From CADEFX01 sp050260355 (GTDB taxonomy: Bacteria > Pseudomonadota > Alphaproteobacteria > Rhizobiales > Hyphomicrobiaceae), in NCBI GenBank assembly GCA_050260355.1, contig JBLNBZ010000014.1, positions 1-61,029 of the forward strand: a DNA stretch of 61,029 bases, read 5' to 3'. Numbering within the stretch: position 1 is the stretch's first letter; each line of letters starts with the position of its first letter. The notes beneath the pieces were generated by a model. That model saw only the letters and a list, made by a program, of their open reading frames with translations. It had not been told where the DNA came from and did not search any database. Both the position numbers and the translations under genes were made by a program. Positions 16,709 to 25,782 of this stretch are shown here, in pieces.

Positions 16709-17583
16709 GCGGCACCGGCACCGACGGGCGCGAGGATTGGATGCCCTATTTTCTGGCGGCGCCCGCGCTGCTGCTGTTCGTCGGCGTCGTGCTGGTGCCG
16801 CTCGTCATGACGGTGCTGCTCTCGTTCCATGACTGGGGGCAGTACAAGGGCATCGAGACGGTCCTGATCCTCAAGAACTGGCGCGAAATCTGGTCGGACG
16901 GCTATTTCCACGAGGTGTTTCTGCGCACGTTCCGCGTGGCAGCGCTGGTGACGCTGCTGACTGCCGTTCTCGGTGCGCCCGAGGCCTACATCCTGTCGCG
17001 CATGCGCAGCCCATGGAAGGGCATTTTCCTGCTGGTGGTGATCGGTCCGCTGCTGATCTCGGTGGTGGCGCGCACGCTCGGCTGGGCGCTCCTGTTCGGC
17101 GGCAGCAACAGCGTGGTCAACAAGGCGTTGCTCAATCTTGGGGTCATCTCATCGCCCATTCCCTTCATGTTCACGGAGACGGGCATGATCGTGGCGCTGG
17201 CGCACGTGCTGATGCCGTTCATGGTGCTGTCGGTGTGGGCGGCGCTGCAGCGGCTCGATCCGCAGGTCGAGAACGCGGCGCTGTCGCTGGGCGCCTCGCA
17301 GGCCACGGTGCTCGGGCGCATCGTGCTGCCGCAGATCATGCCGGGCATCCTGTCGGGCAGCATCATCGTGTTTGCGCTGGCCGCGTCCGCCTTCGCCACG
17401 CCCTCGATCATCGGCGGGCGGCGGCTGAAGGTCGCCTCCACGCTGGCCTATGACGAGTTCCTCAACACGCTGAACTGGCCGCTCGGCGCCGCGGTCGCCG
17501 TGCTGCTGCTGATTGCGCTCGTGGCCATCATCGTCGGGTCGAACAGGCTCGTGGAGCGGCGCTACGCGGAGGTGTTCCGATGA
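16705..17583 (+). CDS. ABC transporter permease, PotB type
   Basis: This 292-residue inner-membrane protein has about six transmembrane segments, starting at PYFLAAPALLLFVGVVLVPL. The EAA-type cytoplasmic loop is seen in ENAALSLGASQATVLGRIVLP, which docks the ATPase. GGGAGGGG precedes the ATG, which overlaps the ATPase stop codon. The next permease starts in its own stop codon (ATGA), so translation is probably coupled through the transporter. Confidence 0.92.
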   Translation: MSGTGTDGREDWMPYFLAAPALLLFVGVVLVPLVMTVLLSFHDWGQYKGIETVLILKNWREIWSDGYFHEVFLRTFRVAALVTLLTAVLGAPEAYILSRMRSPWKGIFLLVVIGPLLISVVARTLGWALLFGGSNSVVNKALLNLGVISSPIPFMFTETGMIVALAHVLMPFMVLSVWAALQRLDPQVENAALSLGASQATVLGRIVLPQIMPGILSGSIIVFALAASAFATPSIIGGRRLKVASTLAYDEFLNTLNWPLGAAVAVLLLIALVAIIVGSNRLVERRYAEVFR

Positions 17584-18386
17584 GCCGCAACGGACCGCTG
17601 GCGCTGATCTTTCATGCGCTGTTCGTGACCTTCATGCTGGCGCCGATCGTGGTCGTGTGCGTCGTCGCGTTCACGCCGGAGGGATATCTCTCGCTGCCGA
17701 CCAATGGTCCGTCGCTGCGCTGGTTTCGCACGATCGCGCGCTACCCGGAGTTCATCGACGCGTTCTGGACCAGCATCTGGCTCGGTGCGCTGTCGTCGGT
17801 GATCGCGCTCGCCTTCTCGGTGCCGGCGGCGCTGGCGATTGCGCGCTACGACTTCAGGGGCCGCGAGGCGTTGACTGCGCTCTTCATGTCGCCGCTGATG
17901 ATCCCGCACGTGGTGCTGGGCATCGCCTTCCTGCGCTTCTTCACGCAGATCGGACTCGGGGGAACGTTCAGCGGGCTCGTGCTGTCGCACATCGTCGTCG
18001 TGCTGCCGTTTGCGCTGCGTCTGACGCTGGCATCTGCCACGGGCCTCGACCGGCGCATCGAGCAGGCCGCCATCTCGCTCGGCGCCTCGGACTGGACGGT
18101 CCTCAAGCGGGTCACGCTGCCGCTGATCCTGCCGGGGCTTGCCAGCGGCTGGGCGCTGTCGTTCATCACCTCGTTCGACGAGGTGACCATGACCGTGTTC
18201 ATCGCCGCGCCAGGGACGGAGACGCTGCCGGTCCGCATGTTCCTCTACATTCAGGACAACATCGATCCGCTGGTGACCTCGGTATCGGCCAGCGTCATCG
18301 CGGCGACGGTGATCGCGCTCATCGTGCTCGACCGTGTGTACGGTCTGGAGCGGCTGCTGGTCGGCCGTGGCAGTGGAGATCGCTGA
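17580..18386 (+). CDS. ABC transporter permease, PotC type
   Basis: This 268-residue inner-membrane protein has about six transmembrane segments and an EAA loop (EQAAISLGASDWTVLKRVTLP). It pairs with the preceding permease to form the heterodimeric channel of a polyamine-class importer. Its start overlaps the upstream stop (ATGA) and its stop overlaps the next start (TGATG). Confidence 0.92.
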   Translation: MSRNGPLALIFHALFVTFMLAPIVVVCVVAFTPEGYLSLPTNGPSLRWFRTIARYPEFIDAFWTSIWLGALSSVIALAFSVPAALAIARYDFRGREALTALFMSPLMIPHVVLGIAFLRFFTQIGLGGTFSGLVLSHIVVVLPFALRLTLASATGLDRRIEQAAISLGASDWTVLKRVTLPLILPGLASGWALSFITSFDEVTMTVFIAAPGTETLPVRMFLYIQDNIDPLVTSVSASVIAATVIALIVLDRVYGLERLLVGRGSGDR

Positions 18387-19531
18387 TGGCGGTTGCGACG
18401 GCGCAGGGTGACTTCGAGGTGGCGGTGGTCGGTGGCGGGCTGCTCGGCGCGGCCATCGCGTGGGGGCTGGCGCGCGGCGGAGCGCGCGTTGCGCTGCTGG
18501 ATGAGGGTGACAACGCGCTGCGCGCCTCGCGCGGCAACTTCGCGCTGGTCTGGGTGCAGTCGAAGGGCCTCGGCATGCCCGAATATGCCGGCTGGACGGT
18601 GCGCTCGTCGGAGGCGTGGTCCGGATTTGCCACGGAGCTGCGCGAGATGACGGGCCTCGACGTCGCTTTCGAGCGACCGGGCGGCTTCACGCTGTGCCTC
18701 TCCGAGCGGGAGATGGAAGCGCGCGCACAGACTTTGCATCGCCTGCACAATCAGCCGGGCATCATCAAGTACGAAGCCAAGATGCTCGACAGGAGCGAGA
18801 TCGCGCGCATGCTGCCGGCGATCGGGCCCGAGGTGGTCGGCGGCAGCTACTGTCCCATCGACGGCCACGTCAACTCGCTGCGCCTGCTGCGCGCCCTGCA
18901 TACGGGCCTTGCCAAGCTCGGCGCGCGCTATCTGCCGAATCATCGGGTTGATGCGATCAAGCACTCCGCGGCGGGTTTCGCGCTGAGCACCACATCCGGC
19001 GAGGTGCGTGCCGCCAAGGTCGTGCTGGCGGCGGGCAATGCCAACAAGACGCTGGCGCCCATGGTCGGGCTTCATGCGCCGATGCGGCCCGAGCGCGGCC
19101 AGATCATCGTCACCGAGCGCCTGCAGCCGTTCCTCAAGCATCCGGTGGTGACCGTGCGCCAGACGGACGAGGGCACGGTCATGATCGGCGACAGCAAGGA
19201 GCAGGGCACGACCTCGGAAGGCACGAACATGGGCATCGCCTCGGTCGAGGCGGATCGTGCGGTGCGCATGTTCCCGATTTTGCGTAGCGCCAACGTGGTG
19301 CGCACGTGGACGGCCGTGCGCGTCATGACCGAGGACGGATTTCCGATCTACGACCAGTCGGAGACTTGCCCGGGCGCCTTCGTGGCCTGCTGCCACTCCG
19401 GCGTGACGCTTGCGGCCAATCACGCGCTCAGCGTTGCGCCGATGATCGCGAAGGGTGCGCTCGATCCGGCGCTGGTGGGCGCCTTCACAGCCAAGAGGTT
19501 TCAATGTTCCAACGTGTCGGGGACCGCGTAG
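18386..19531 (+). CDS. FAD-dependent amine dehydrogenase, beta-type subunit (DAO family)
   Basis: This 381-residue flavoprotein has a dinucleotide-binding motif at the N terminus (VAVVGGGLLGAAIAWGLARGG, about residues 12-32) and the DAO fold of D-amino-acid and glycine oxidases. In gene order it takes the place of the OoxB/NoxB, HcnC or D-hydroxyproline dehydrogenase beta subunit, which oxidises the amine. The partner subunits follow immediately. Its stop codon lies 28 nt inside the next gene, showing tight coupling. The substrate is unknown. Confidence 0.85.
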   Translation: MAVATAQGDFEVAVVGGGLLGAAIAWGLARGGARVALLDEGDNALRASRGNFALVWVQSKGLGMPEYAGWTVRSSEAWSGFATELREMTGLDVAFERPGGFTLCLSEREMEARAQTLHRLHNQPGIIKYEAKMLDRSEIARMLPAIGPEVVGGSYCPIDGHVNSLRLLRALHTGLAKLGARYLPNHRVDAIKHSAAGFALSTTSGEVRAAKVVLAAGNANKTLAPMVGLHAPMRPERGQIIVTERLQPFLKHPVVTVRQTDEGTVMIGDSKEQGTTSEGTNMGIASVEADRAVRMFPILRSANVVRTWTAVRVMTEDGFPIYDQSETCPGAFVACCHSGVTLAANHALSVAPMIAKGALDPALVGAFTAKRFQCSNVSGTA

Positions 19532-19800
19532 GGTCCGACGTCGTCATCACTGTCGACGGCACGCAGGTGAACGCAAGGCCCGGCGACACCGTGGCTGCGG
19601 CGCTGCTGGCCGCGGGACTGGGCGCAACGCGCACGACGCCCGTGTCGGGCAGCCCGCGCGCGCCCTATTGCATGATGGGCGTGTGCTTCGAGTGCCTGGT
19701 CACGATCGATGGCGTCGGCAACCGGCAAGCTTGCCTCATTCCGGTGAGCGCGGGCATGCGCGTCGAGACGCAGAAGGGCAAGCGGGAGGCCGGACATTGA
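19504..19800 (+). CDS. [2Fe-2S] subunit of opine-oxidase-type dehydrogenase (gamma)
   Basis: This 98-residue ferredoxin-like protein has the cluster ligands in CMMGVCFECLV and a later Cys in GNRQAC, the pattern of the small HcnA-like subunit. It should carry electrons between the two flavin subunits encoded on either side. It overlaps the upstream gene by 28 nt, and its stop overlaps the TTG start of the next gene. Confidence 0.88.
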   Translation: MFQRVGDRVGSDVVITVDGTQVNARPGDTVAAALLAAGLGATRTTPVSGSPRAPYCMMGVCFECLVTIDGVGNRQACLIPVSAGMRVETQKGKREAGH

Positions 19801-21218
19801 CCCCCGCAGCCGACCTCAAGGACGAGTATGACGTTGCCGTCGTGGGCGCGGGACCGGCAGGTCTGGCGGCGGCGACTGTGGCCGCAGGCGCCGGGCTTGC
19901 GACGGTCCTGTTCGACGAGAATCCGGCGGCGGGAGGGCAGGTCTGGCGCGGCATCACGACGACGCCGGTGCAGGGTCGCGACATCCTCGGCGCCGACTAC
20001 TGGAAGGGCGAGGGCGCGGTGCGTGCGTTCACCGCCAGCGGCGCGGTGCACGTGCCGGGCGCCACGGTGTGGAGCCTGTCGCCCGAGCGCGAGCTCGGCA
20101 TCTCGGTCGGCGGCGTGGCCCGCATGGTCCGCGCGCGCCGCGTGATCCTGGCGACCGGCGCGCTGGAGCGGCCGTTTCCTGTTCCAGGCTGGACCTTGCC
20201 CGGCGTGATGAGCATCGGCGGCGCGCAGACATTGCTCAAGGCGTCGGGGCTCGTTCCGAGCGGCCGTGTCGTGCTCGCAGGCTCAGGACCGCTGCTGTGG
20301 CTGTTCGCGCATCAGATCCTGGCGGCGGGCGGGCACATCCATGCCATTCTCGACACATCCGATGCAGCGGCGCGCTGGACGGCCTTGAAGCACGCCGTGC
20401 CGTTCGCGCGCTCGCCCTACCTGTCGAAGGGCCTCAAGCTGATGGCTGCGGTGAGGCGGCGCACGCGCGTTCTGCGCGGCATCACGTCGATTGCGGCGGA
20501 AGGCGCGGGCCGGGTCGAGACGGTGGTGTTCCGGCGCGGCGCGGAAGGCGCGCAGCGCATGCCCGTCGACGTGCTGCTGCTGCATCAGGGCGTGGTGCCC
20601 AACGTCAACCTCGCCATGGCCGCCGGCGTCGAGCACCGCTGGGACGACGGCCAGCTCTGCTTCGTGCCGGTGCTCGATGGGGATGGCGGCACCAGGCTCG
20701 ACGGCATCGCGATTGCGGGCGATGGCGCGGGGATCGCGGGTGCGGAGGCAGCGGTCGAGCGCGGGCGGCTGGCGGCGCTGGCGGCCGTGCGTGCGCTCAA
20801 GGCCGATGCGCGCGGTCTCCCGGATGAAGGGCTCGTTCGGCGCACGCTGGCGAAATACGAGGGCGCGCGCGCGTTTCTGGATGCGCTCTATCGCCCGGCC
20901 AAGGCCTTCCGCGTGCCGTCCGGCGACACCATCGTCTGCCGCTGCGAGGAGGTGACGGCGCAGCAGGTGATCGACAACGTGCGCATCGGCTGTACGGGCC
21001 CCAACCAGCTCAAGGCGTTCCTGCGCTGCGGCATGGGGCCGTGCCAGGGCCGGCTGTGCGGGCTGACGGTGACCGAGCTGATCGCGGAGACGCGGGGGAT
21101 CTCGCCTGCCGAGGTCGGCTACTACCGCCTGCGGCCCCCAGTGAAGCCGATTACGCTGTCCGAGCTCGCAGCCATGCCGAAAAGCGAGGCGGCGGTGGCC
21201 GCGGTCGTGAGACTCTGA
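19797..21218 (+). CDS. FAD/NAD(P)-binding dehydrogenase, alpha-type subunit with [2Fe-2S] domain
   Basis: This 473-residue flavoprotein has two dinucleotide-binding motifs (VAVVGAGPAGLAAATVAAGA near residue 13 and a second near VVLAGSGPLLWL). Its C-terminal Cys-rich domain (CRCEEVTAQQV ... CGMGPCQGRLC) resembles the BFD-like [2Fe-2S] domain of OoxA/NoxA and HcnB. The likely start is TTG at 19797: GGGAGG lies 7 nt upstream, the codon overlaps the previous stop, and no ATG lies between it and the flavin motif. With the beta and gamma subunits it should form a heterotrimeric dehydrogenase. Confidence 0.87.
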   Translation: MTPAADLKDEYDVAVVGAGPAGLAAATVAAGAGLATVLFDENPAAGGQVWRGITTTPVQGRDILGADYWKGEGAVRAFTASGAVHVPGATVWSLSPERELGISVGGVARMVRARRVILATGALERPFPVPGWTLPGVMSIGGAQTLLKASGLVPSGRVVLAGSGPLLWLFAHQILAAGGHIHAILDTSDAAARWTALKHAVPFARSPYLSKGLKLMAAVRRRTRVLRGITSIAAEGAGRVETVVFRRGAEGAQRMPVDVLLLHQGVVPNVNLAMAAGVEHRWDDGQLCFVPVLDGDGGTRLDGIAIAGDGAGIAGAEAAVERGRLAALAAVRALKADARGLPDEGLVRRTLAKYEGARAFLDALYRPAKAFRVPSGDTIVCRCEEVTAQQVIDNVRIGCTGPNQLKAFLRCGMGPCQGRLCGLTVTELIAETRGISPAEVGYYRLRPPVKPITLSELAAMPKSEAAVAAVVRL

Positions 21219-21222
21219 GGCC

Positions 21223-22329
21223 ATGAGCCGAGCCGACGTCATCGTGATCGGTGGCGGGCTGCACGGCTGCTCGACGGCGCTTCATCTTGCCAGGCGCGGC
21301 GTCAAAGTGACGTTGATCGAGAAGGATCACGTGGGGCGCCACGCATCGGGTGTCAACGCGGGCGGCGTGCGCCGTCTCGGGCGGCACGTGGCGGAGATTC
21401 CGCTCTCCGTCGCATCCATGGAGCTGTGGCATCGCATCGCCGACCTTGTCGATGACGACTGCGGATTCGAGAGCCACGGCCAGGTCAAGGTGGCGGAGAC
21501 CGATGAGGAGCTCGCGCGGCTCAGGGCGCGCGTCGAGGAGGTGCGCGCGCTCGGCTTCACGCACGAGGAGCTGATCGGACAGGCGGAGCTGCAGGAGATC
21601 GTGCCGGCCATCGCGGAGCATTGTGTCGGTGCCATCATCTGCCGCGCCGACGGCGCCGCGCTGCCCTATCGCACGGTGCTTGCTTTCAAGCGCAAGGCGC
21701 AAAGCCTCGGCGCGCGCTTTCTGGAGGGCACGCGCGTTCGTGGATTGAAGCGCGACAACGGTGTGTGGCACGTCGACACCGACAAGGGCGTCGAGCAGGC
21801 GCCGGTCGTCGTCAATTGCGCGGGCGCCTGGGCCGGCGCGATTGCGGCGATGCTCGGCGAGCCGGTTCCATTGGAGGTGATCGCGCCGATGTTGATGATC
21901 ACGGCTCCGATGCCGCGGTTCATCGAGCCGGTGGTAGGTGCGGCGGGACGCACGCTATCCTTCAAGCAGTTTGCCAACGGCACCGTGCTGATCGGCGGCG
22001 GCCATCGCGGCCGCGCGTTTCCGGACGAGAACCGGACGGCGCTCGACTGGCGGCGGCTCGCGATCAATGCCGAGACCGTGCACGTGCTGTTTCCGGTGAT
22101 GCGGCAGGCGCAGATCGTGCGCGCCTGGGCCGGGATCGAGGCGCGCATGCCCGACGACATTCCCGTGATCGGTCCGAGCTCCACGAGCGAAGGCCTGTTT
22201 CATGCCTTCGGCTTCTCGGCGCACGGCTTCCAGCTCGGGCCGGCGGTTGGCTCGCTGATGGCGGAGCTGGTCACAACCGGCAGAACCAATCTTCCGATTG
22301 CGCCATTCGATATCCGCCGCTTTCAGTGA
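21223..22329 (+). CDS. additional FAD-dependent oxidoreductase (DAO family)
   Basis: This 368-residue DAO-fold flavoprotein has the N-terminal motif VIVIGGGLHGCSTALHLARRG and a C-terminal GFSAHGFQLGPAVG segment, typical of sarcosine-oxidase-beta, glycine-oxidase and HcnC-like proteins. It begins 4 nt after the alpha subunit and closes the operon. It is a second protein of the same class as the beta subunit at 18386 but is clearly divergent, so it may oxidise a different intermediate of the same pathway. The substrate is not evident. Confidence 0.85.
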   Translation: MSRADVIVIGGGLHGCSTALHLARRGVKVTLIEKDHVGRHASGVNAGGVRRLGRHVAEIPLSVASMELWHRIADLVDDDCGFESHGQVKVAETDEELARLRARVEEVRALGFTHEELIGQAELQEIVPAIAEHCVGAIICRADGAALPYRTVLAFKRKAQSLGARFLEGTRVRGLKRDNGVWHVDTDKGVEQAPVVVNCAGAWAGAIAAMLGEPVPLEVIAPMLMITAPMPRFIEPVVGAAGRTLSFKQFANGTVLIGGGHRGRAFPDENRTALDWRRLAINAETVHVLFPVMRQAQIVRAWAGIEARMPDDIPVIGPSSTSEGLFHAFGFSAHGFQLGPAVGSLMAELVTTGRTNLPIAPFDIRRFQ

Positions 22330-22357
22330 GCGCGGGCCGGCGATTTCGAGCGATGGA

Positions 22358-23896
22358 TCAGTAGCGGACGGGCCGGCTCGCGGGGCGATGCCCTTTGTCG
22401 CGATCGGGCGCGCGGCCGATCGGCCGAGCCTGACTGGGCCTCGCCATGAACGCAACGCGCTCCATGCCGGATGAACCGGTGGAAGCGGAGGCCGGCGTCC
22501 GAGCCGCATGCTGATGCCCGTTGGCCTTTCCGTTCTGCTGGCCCCGGTGCCGATTGCGGCTGCCGTGACCGCGCGAGGATGAGGCGTCGGCGTGATCGCG
22601 GCCGCCGTGATGGCTATCGCGATGCTCCGCGTGGCGCCGCTCTGCATGGCGCCGCTCGCCGTCCGGTCTGTGATGATCGCGTGCGCCATGCCGCTGGCCG
22701 CCCTCGGAATGGCCCGAAGAATGACGGCGCGGCCGGCCGCTTACCCGGCCTTCCGCGACGAGGCTTGCATCGTTGCGGCGGTCCTCCGCGGCGATGGTCT
22801 GCCGGGTGAGCCGCTCGATGTCGCGCAGCTGCGCGCGCTCCTCTGCATCGCACAGCGAGATGGCGATGCCCGCTGCGCCGGCGCGCGCCGTGCGGCCGAT
22901 GCGGTGCACGTAGCTTTCGGGTACGTCCGGCAGCTCGTAGTTCACGACGTGGCTCACGCGGTCGATGTCGATGCCGCGCGCGGCGATGTCGGTCGCCACC
23001 AGGGCACGGATGCGCGCTTGCCGGAAGGCGTCGAGCGCCAGCTCGCGCTGCTTCTGGCTCTTGTTGCCGTGAATCGCGGCGACGCTGACGCCGGCCGATT
23101 CGAGGTGCTTGGCCACGCGATCCGCACCCCGCTTGGTGCGGGTGAAGACCAGGGCGCGGGTAATTTGAGCGTCCGCGAACAGCTCGGCCAGCAAGGCGCG
23201 CTTCTTATGCGTCTCGATGTGGATCACGCGCTGCGTCACTTTCTCGACCGTGGTGGCGGCAGGTGTGACGGCCACCTTGACGGGATCGCGCAGCAGCTCG
23301 TCCGCCAGATGGCCGATCTCCCGCGGCATGGTGGCCGAGAAGAACAGGCTCTGACGCTTGTGCGAGAGGTGCTGAACGATGCGCCGGATCGGTTTGACGA
23401 AGCCCAGGTCGAGCATCTGGTCGGCCTCGTCGAGGACGAAGATCTCCGTGCTCTGCAGGCTCACGTTGCGCTCGCCGACATGATCGAGCAGCCGGCCGGG
23501 CGTTGCCACCAGCACGTCGACGCCGTTGGCGAGCGCCTTGATCTGCGGGCTGTGCGCGACGCCGCCGAACACGACGGCGACCTTCAGTCCGAGCAGTCGG
23601 CCGTAGGTGCGGAAGCTCTCGCCGATCTGGGTGGCGAGCTCCCGCGTGGGGGTCAGCACCAGCGTGCGGCACGCCTTGCGCGGCGCCGGCCTGGGATCGG
23701 CGGCGAGCCGGTGCAGGATCGGCAGCGCGAACGCGGCCGTTTTGCCGGTTCCCGTCTGGGCGATGCCGAGCAGGTCGCGGCCGGCAAGCACCGGCGGAAT
23801 GGCTTTGGCCTGGATGGGCGTGGGCGTGGCATAGCCTTCGGCGTCGAGCGCCTTGAGCAGCGGTGCCGCCAGCCCGAGTTCAGAAAATTTGGTCAC
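22358..23896 (-). CDS. rhlE: DEAD-box RNA helicase, RhlE type
   Basis: This protein of about 512 residues is an ATP-dependent RNA helicase. Motifs in order: Q-motif region (PTPIQAKAIP), AQTGTGKT, PTRELATQ, TPGRLLD, DEAD (VLDEADQML), SAT (FSATMP), and HRIGRTARAG. A His/Arg/Ser-rich tail of about 120 residues may add RNA binding. The family-typical N terminus TKFSELGL follows a GTG at 23896; an ATG at 23965 would add 23 atypical residues. Roles in ribosome assembly and RNA decay are typical of the family. Confidence 0.9.
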   Translation of the reverse strand: MTKFSELGLAAPLLKALDAEGYATPTPIQAKAIPPVLAGRDLLGIAQTGTGKTAAFALPILHRLAADPRPAPRKACRTLVLTPTRELATQIGESFRTYGRLLGLKVAVVFGGVAHSPQIKALANGVDVLVATPGRLLDHVGERNVSLQSTEIFVLDEADQMLDLGFVKPIRRIVQHLSHKRQSLFFSATMPREIGHLADELLRDPVKVAVTPAATTVEKVTQRVIHIETHKKRALLAELFADAQITRALVFTRTKRGADRVAKHLESAGVSVAAIHGNKSQKQRELALDAFRQARIRALVATDIAARGIDIDRVSHVVNYELPDVPESYVHRIGRTARAGAAGIAISLCDAEERAQLRDIERLTRQTIAAEDRRNDASLVAEGRVSGRPRRHSSGHSEGGQRHGARDHHRPDGERRHAERRHAEHRDSHHGGRDHADASSSRGHGSRNRHRGQQNGKANGHQHAARTPASASTGSSGMERVAFMARPSQARPIGRAPDRDKGHRPASRPVRY

Positions 23897-24268
23897 TATG
23901 TTGGGATCTTTCAGTTCATGTGCGCGGGAAGCGCGGCCGCGTGCCGATGTCCACATCGCACGCACGGCGCAAAGCGCAGCTCGTCTCTAGAGGACGCCCC
24001 GCGTGGCCTGGGCAGTCTGGTGGGAAGTCGTTCGAGGCGCTCAACAGGGGGACGAAAGAGGCTCTTTGAGCCCGAGACATATCCCTTCACGCGGCTGGAG
24101 CGCCGGAAGCCGCTCATCCGAGCGGTGCCGGCTTATCTCATGTTGCGCCGCACAAGTCAAGGCGGTCGGCCGAGGTGCGAGCGCGAAGGACGAGTTGACT
24201 CAGTCTAATGGACTTGTTGGTATGATTTAAGTACTATACGATTTACTTAATTACGGAGTTTAGGTCTG
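23897..24268 (+). promoter_or_regulatory. intergenic region with AT-rich promoter of the DUF4143 gene
   Basis: The first 290 bases show no gene. The last 80 are AT-rich and contain the inverted repeat TTAAGTA (24227-24233) and TACTTAA (24244-24250), spaced by 10 nt, just before GGAG and the start codon. The 11-mer GATTTACTTAA at 24240-24250 also occurs in the mucR leader at 7622-7632. A repressor or MucR target is plausible. Confidence 0.45.
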
Positions 24269-25717
24269 ATGGAGATCCCGCAGACAGAGCTCTTCGCGGT
24301 TCTGCAAGAGTTCAACCCATGGTGGTCCGGCCAGCCGATTTCCGATCTTCCGGCCTGGCAGCGTACCGCGGCCGAGCAGGTGTGGAGATGGGTAAAGGAC
24401 GTGGAGGCTCGCCGTACCCTTCTGCTTACGGGAGCCAGGCAGGTGGGCAAGACCACTATATTCAGGCAAACCATCCGCCGGCTGTTAGGCGATGGCTTCC
24501 CGGCCGCCAACATCGTCTATGCGACCTTCGACCATCCGATTCTCAAGCTTGCAGGACTCGAACGTACCCTCGACGCGTGGGAGGCGCTCTACCCCGCTGA
24601 CTCTGCGCATCCGCGAATGCTGTTCCTCGACGAGATCCAATTCATCGACGGATGGCAGACCTGGATCAAGCATCAGGTTGACTTCAAGCGCGGCAGTCGA
24701 ATCGCGGCTACAGGGTCAGCCTCGAGTCTAAGGGACGGGTCGGCTGAGAGCGGTCTTGGCAGGTGGGAGACAATTCCACTGCCCACGCTGTCCTTCGGGG
24801 AATACCTGCATCTGCGTAACGTCGCGAACCTGCCCAGTCTGCCTCGCATAAGGTCTCTTCGAGAGCTGAGCAATTGGCAGCCGGGAGAGTTTATCCGGAC
24901 CGCGGCGGCCGCTCAGCCCCTCGCTGCTCACTTCCACGAGTATCTGATACGCGGCGGATTCCCGGAGCCAGCCCTGGCAAGCGATATCTCCCGCTGCCAG
25001 CGCCTGCTGCGAGAAGACATCGTCGACAAGGCCCTGAAGCGGGACATGACGGCCTTCTATAAGGTTCGGCGCGTCCTCGAGCTGGAGCGCCTCTTCCTCT
25101 ACCTCTGTTACAACGATGGAGGCATAATTGATATTCCGACCATCACCAGCGAGCTGCAGGGGGTCAATCGCCAAACTGCAATGAACTTCCTCGATCTCTT
25201 CGAGGCGACGCACCTCATTTACCGTCTCAAACCCTATGGATACGGCAAAGAGGTTTTGCGCGGCAGGGACAAGCTTTATTTGGCGGACGCCGCAATTCCT
25301 GGGGCGGTGACTCTGCAGGGCCGCAAGCTGCTCGAGAGACCGGACCGACTGGGCAGGGCCGTGGAGACGGCATTTTTCAAGCACGTGTTCACGCGCTTTT
25401 ACGCCGATGCTCCGCGGTTTTCGTACTGGAAGGATGCCAAGAGAGGAGAGGAGGTCGACCTGGTGGCTGAGCTACCCGACCGCACCGTTCCGTTTGAAGT
25501 GAAATATCAAGACGCGGAAATCACCAGTGCGAAACTGAAGGGCATGCGGCTCTTCCTCGAGAAGCATAAGATCGAGCACGGCTATGTCATCTCGCGACGT
25601 TGGGACGATTTTCGGATCCTTGAAGTCACATCTGCAATACGGGGAAAGGAAAGCGAGAAGCTCTCTGCGCGCGTGACTCTCATACCGGCGCCGCTCGCAT
25701 GCTTCTGGCTCTCGTGA
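24269..25717 (+). CDS. AAA-family ATP-binding protein with DUF4143 domain
   Basis: This 482-residue protein has Walker A GARQVGKTT near residue 56, Walker B MLFLDEIQFIDGW near residue 115, and a C-terminal DUF4143 part that includes a nuclease-like segment (EEVDLVAELPDRTVPFEVKY). Such proteins are widespread, patchily distributed, and without firm function. Base composition and codon use are visibly less GC-biased than the neighbours, and the promoter is AT-rich, so acquisition by transfer is likely. It stands alone, with no toxin-antitoxin partner seen. Confidence 0.82.
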   Translation: MEIPQTELFAVLQEFNPWWSGQPISDLPAWQRTAAEQVWRWVKDVEARRTLLLTGARQVGKTTIFRQTIRRLLGDGFPAANIVYATFDHPILKLAGLERTLDAWEALYPADSAHPRMLFLDEIQFIDGWQTWIKHQVDFKRGSRIAATGSASSLRDGSAESGLGRWETIPLPTLSFGEYLHLRNVANLPSLPRIRSLRELSNWQPGEFIRTAAAAQPLAAHFHEYLIRGGFPEPALASDISRCQRLLREDIVDKALKRDMTAFYKVRRVLELERLFLYLCYNDGGIIDIPTITSELQGVNRQTAMNFLDLFEATHLIYRLKPYGYGKEVLRGRDKLYLADAAIPGAVTLQGRKLLERPDRLGRAVETAFFKHVFTRFYADAPRFSYWKDAKRGEEVDLVAELPDRTVPFEVKYQDAEITSAKLKGMRLFLEKHKIEHGYVISRRWDDFRILEVTSAIRGKESEKLSARVTLIPAPLACFWLS

Positions 25718-25782
25718 GCTTGAAACCGCAAATCGTCTAAATTTCCCGTGTCCCGGGCTACCTCGATACTACGGAGAGCAAG

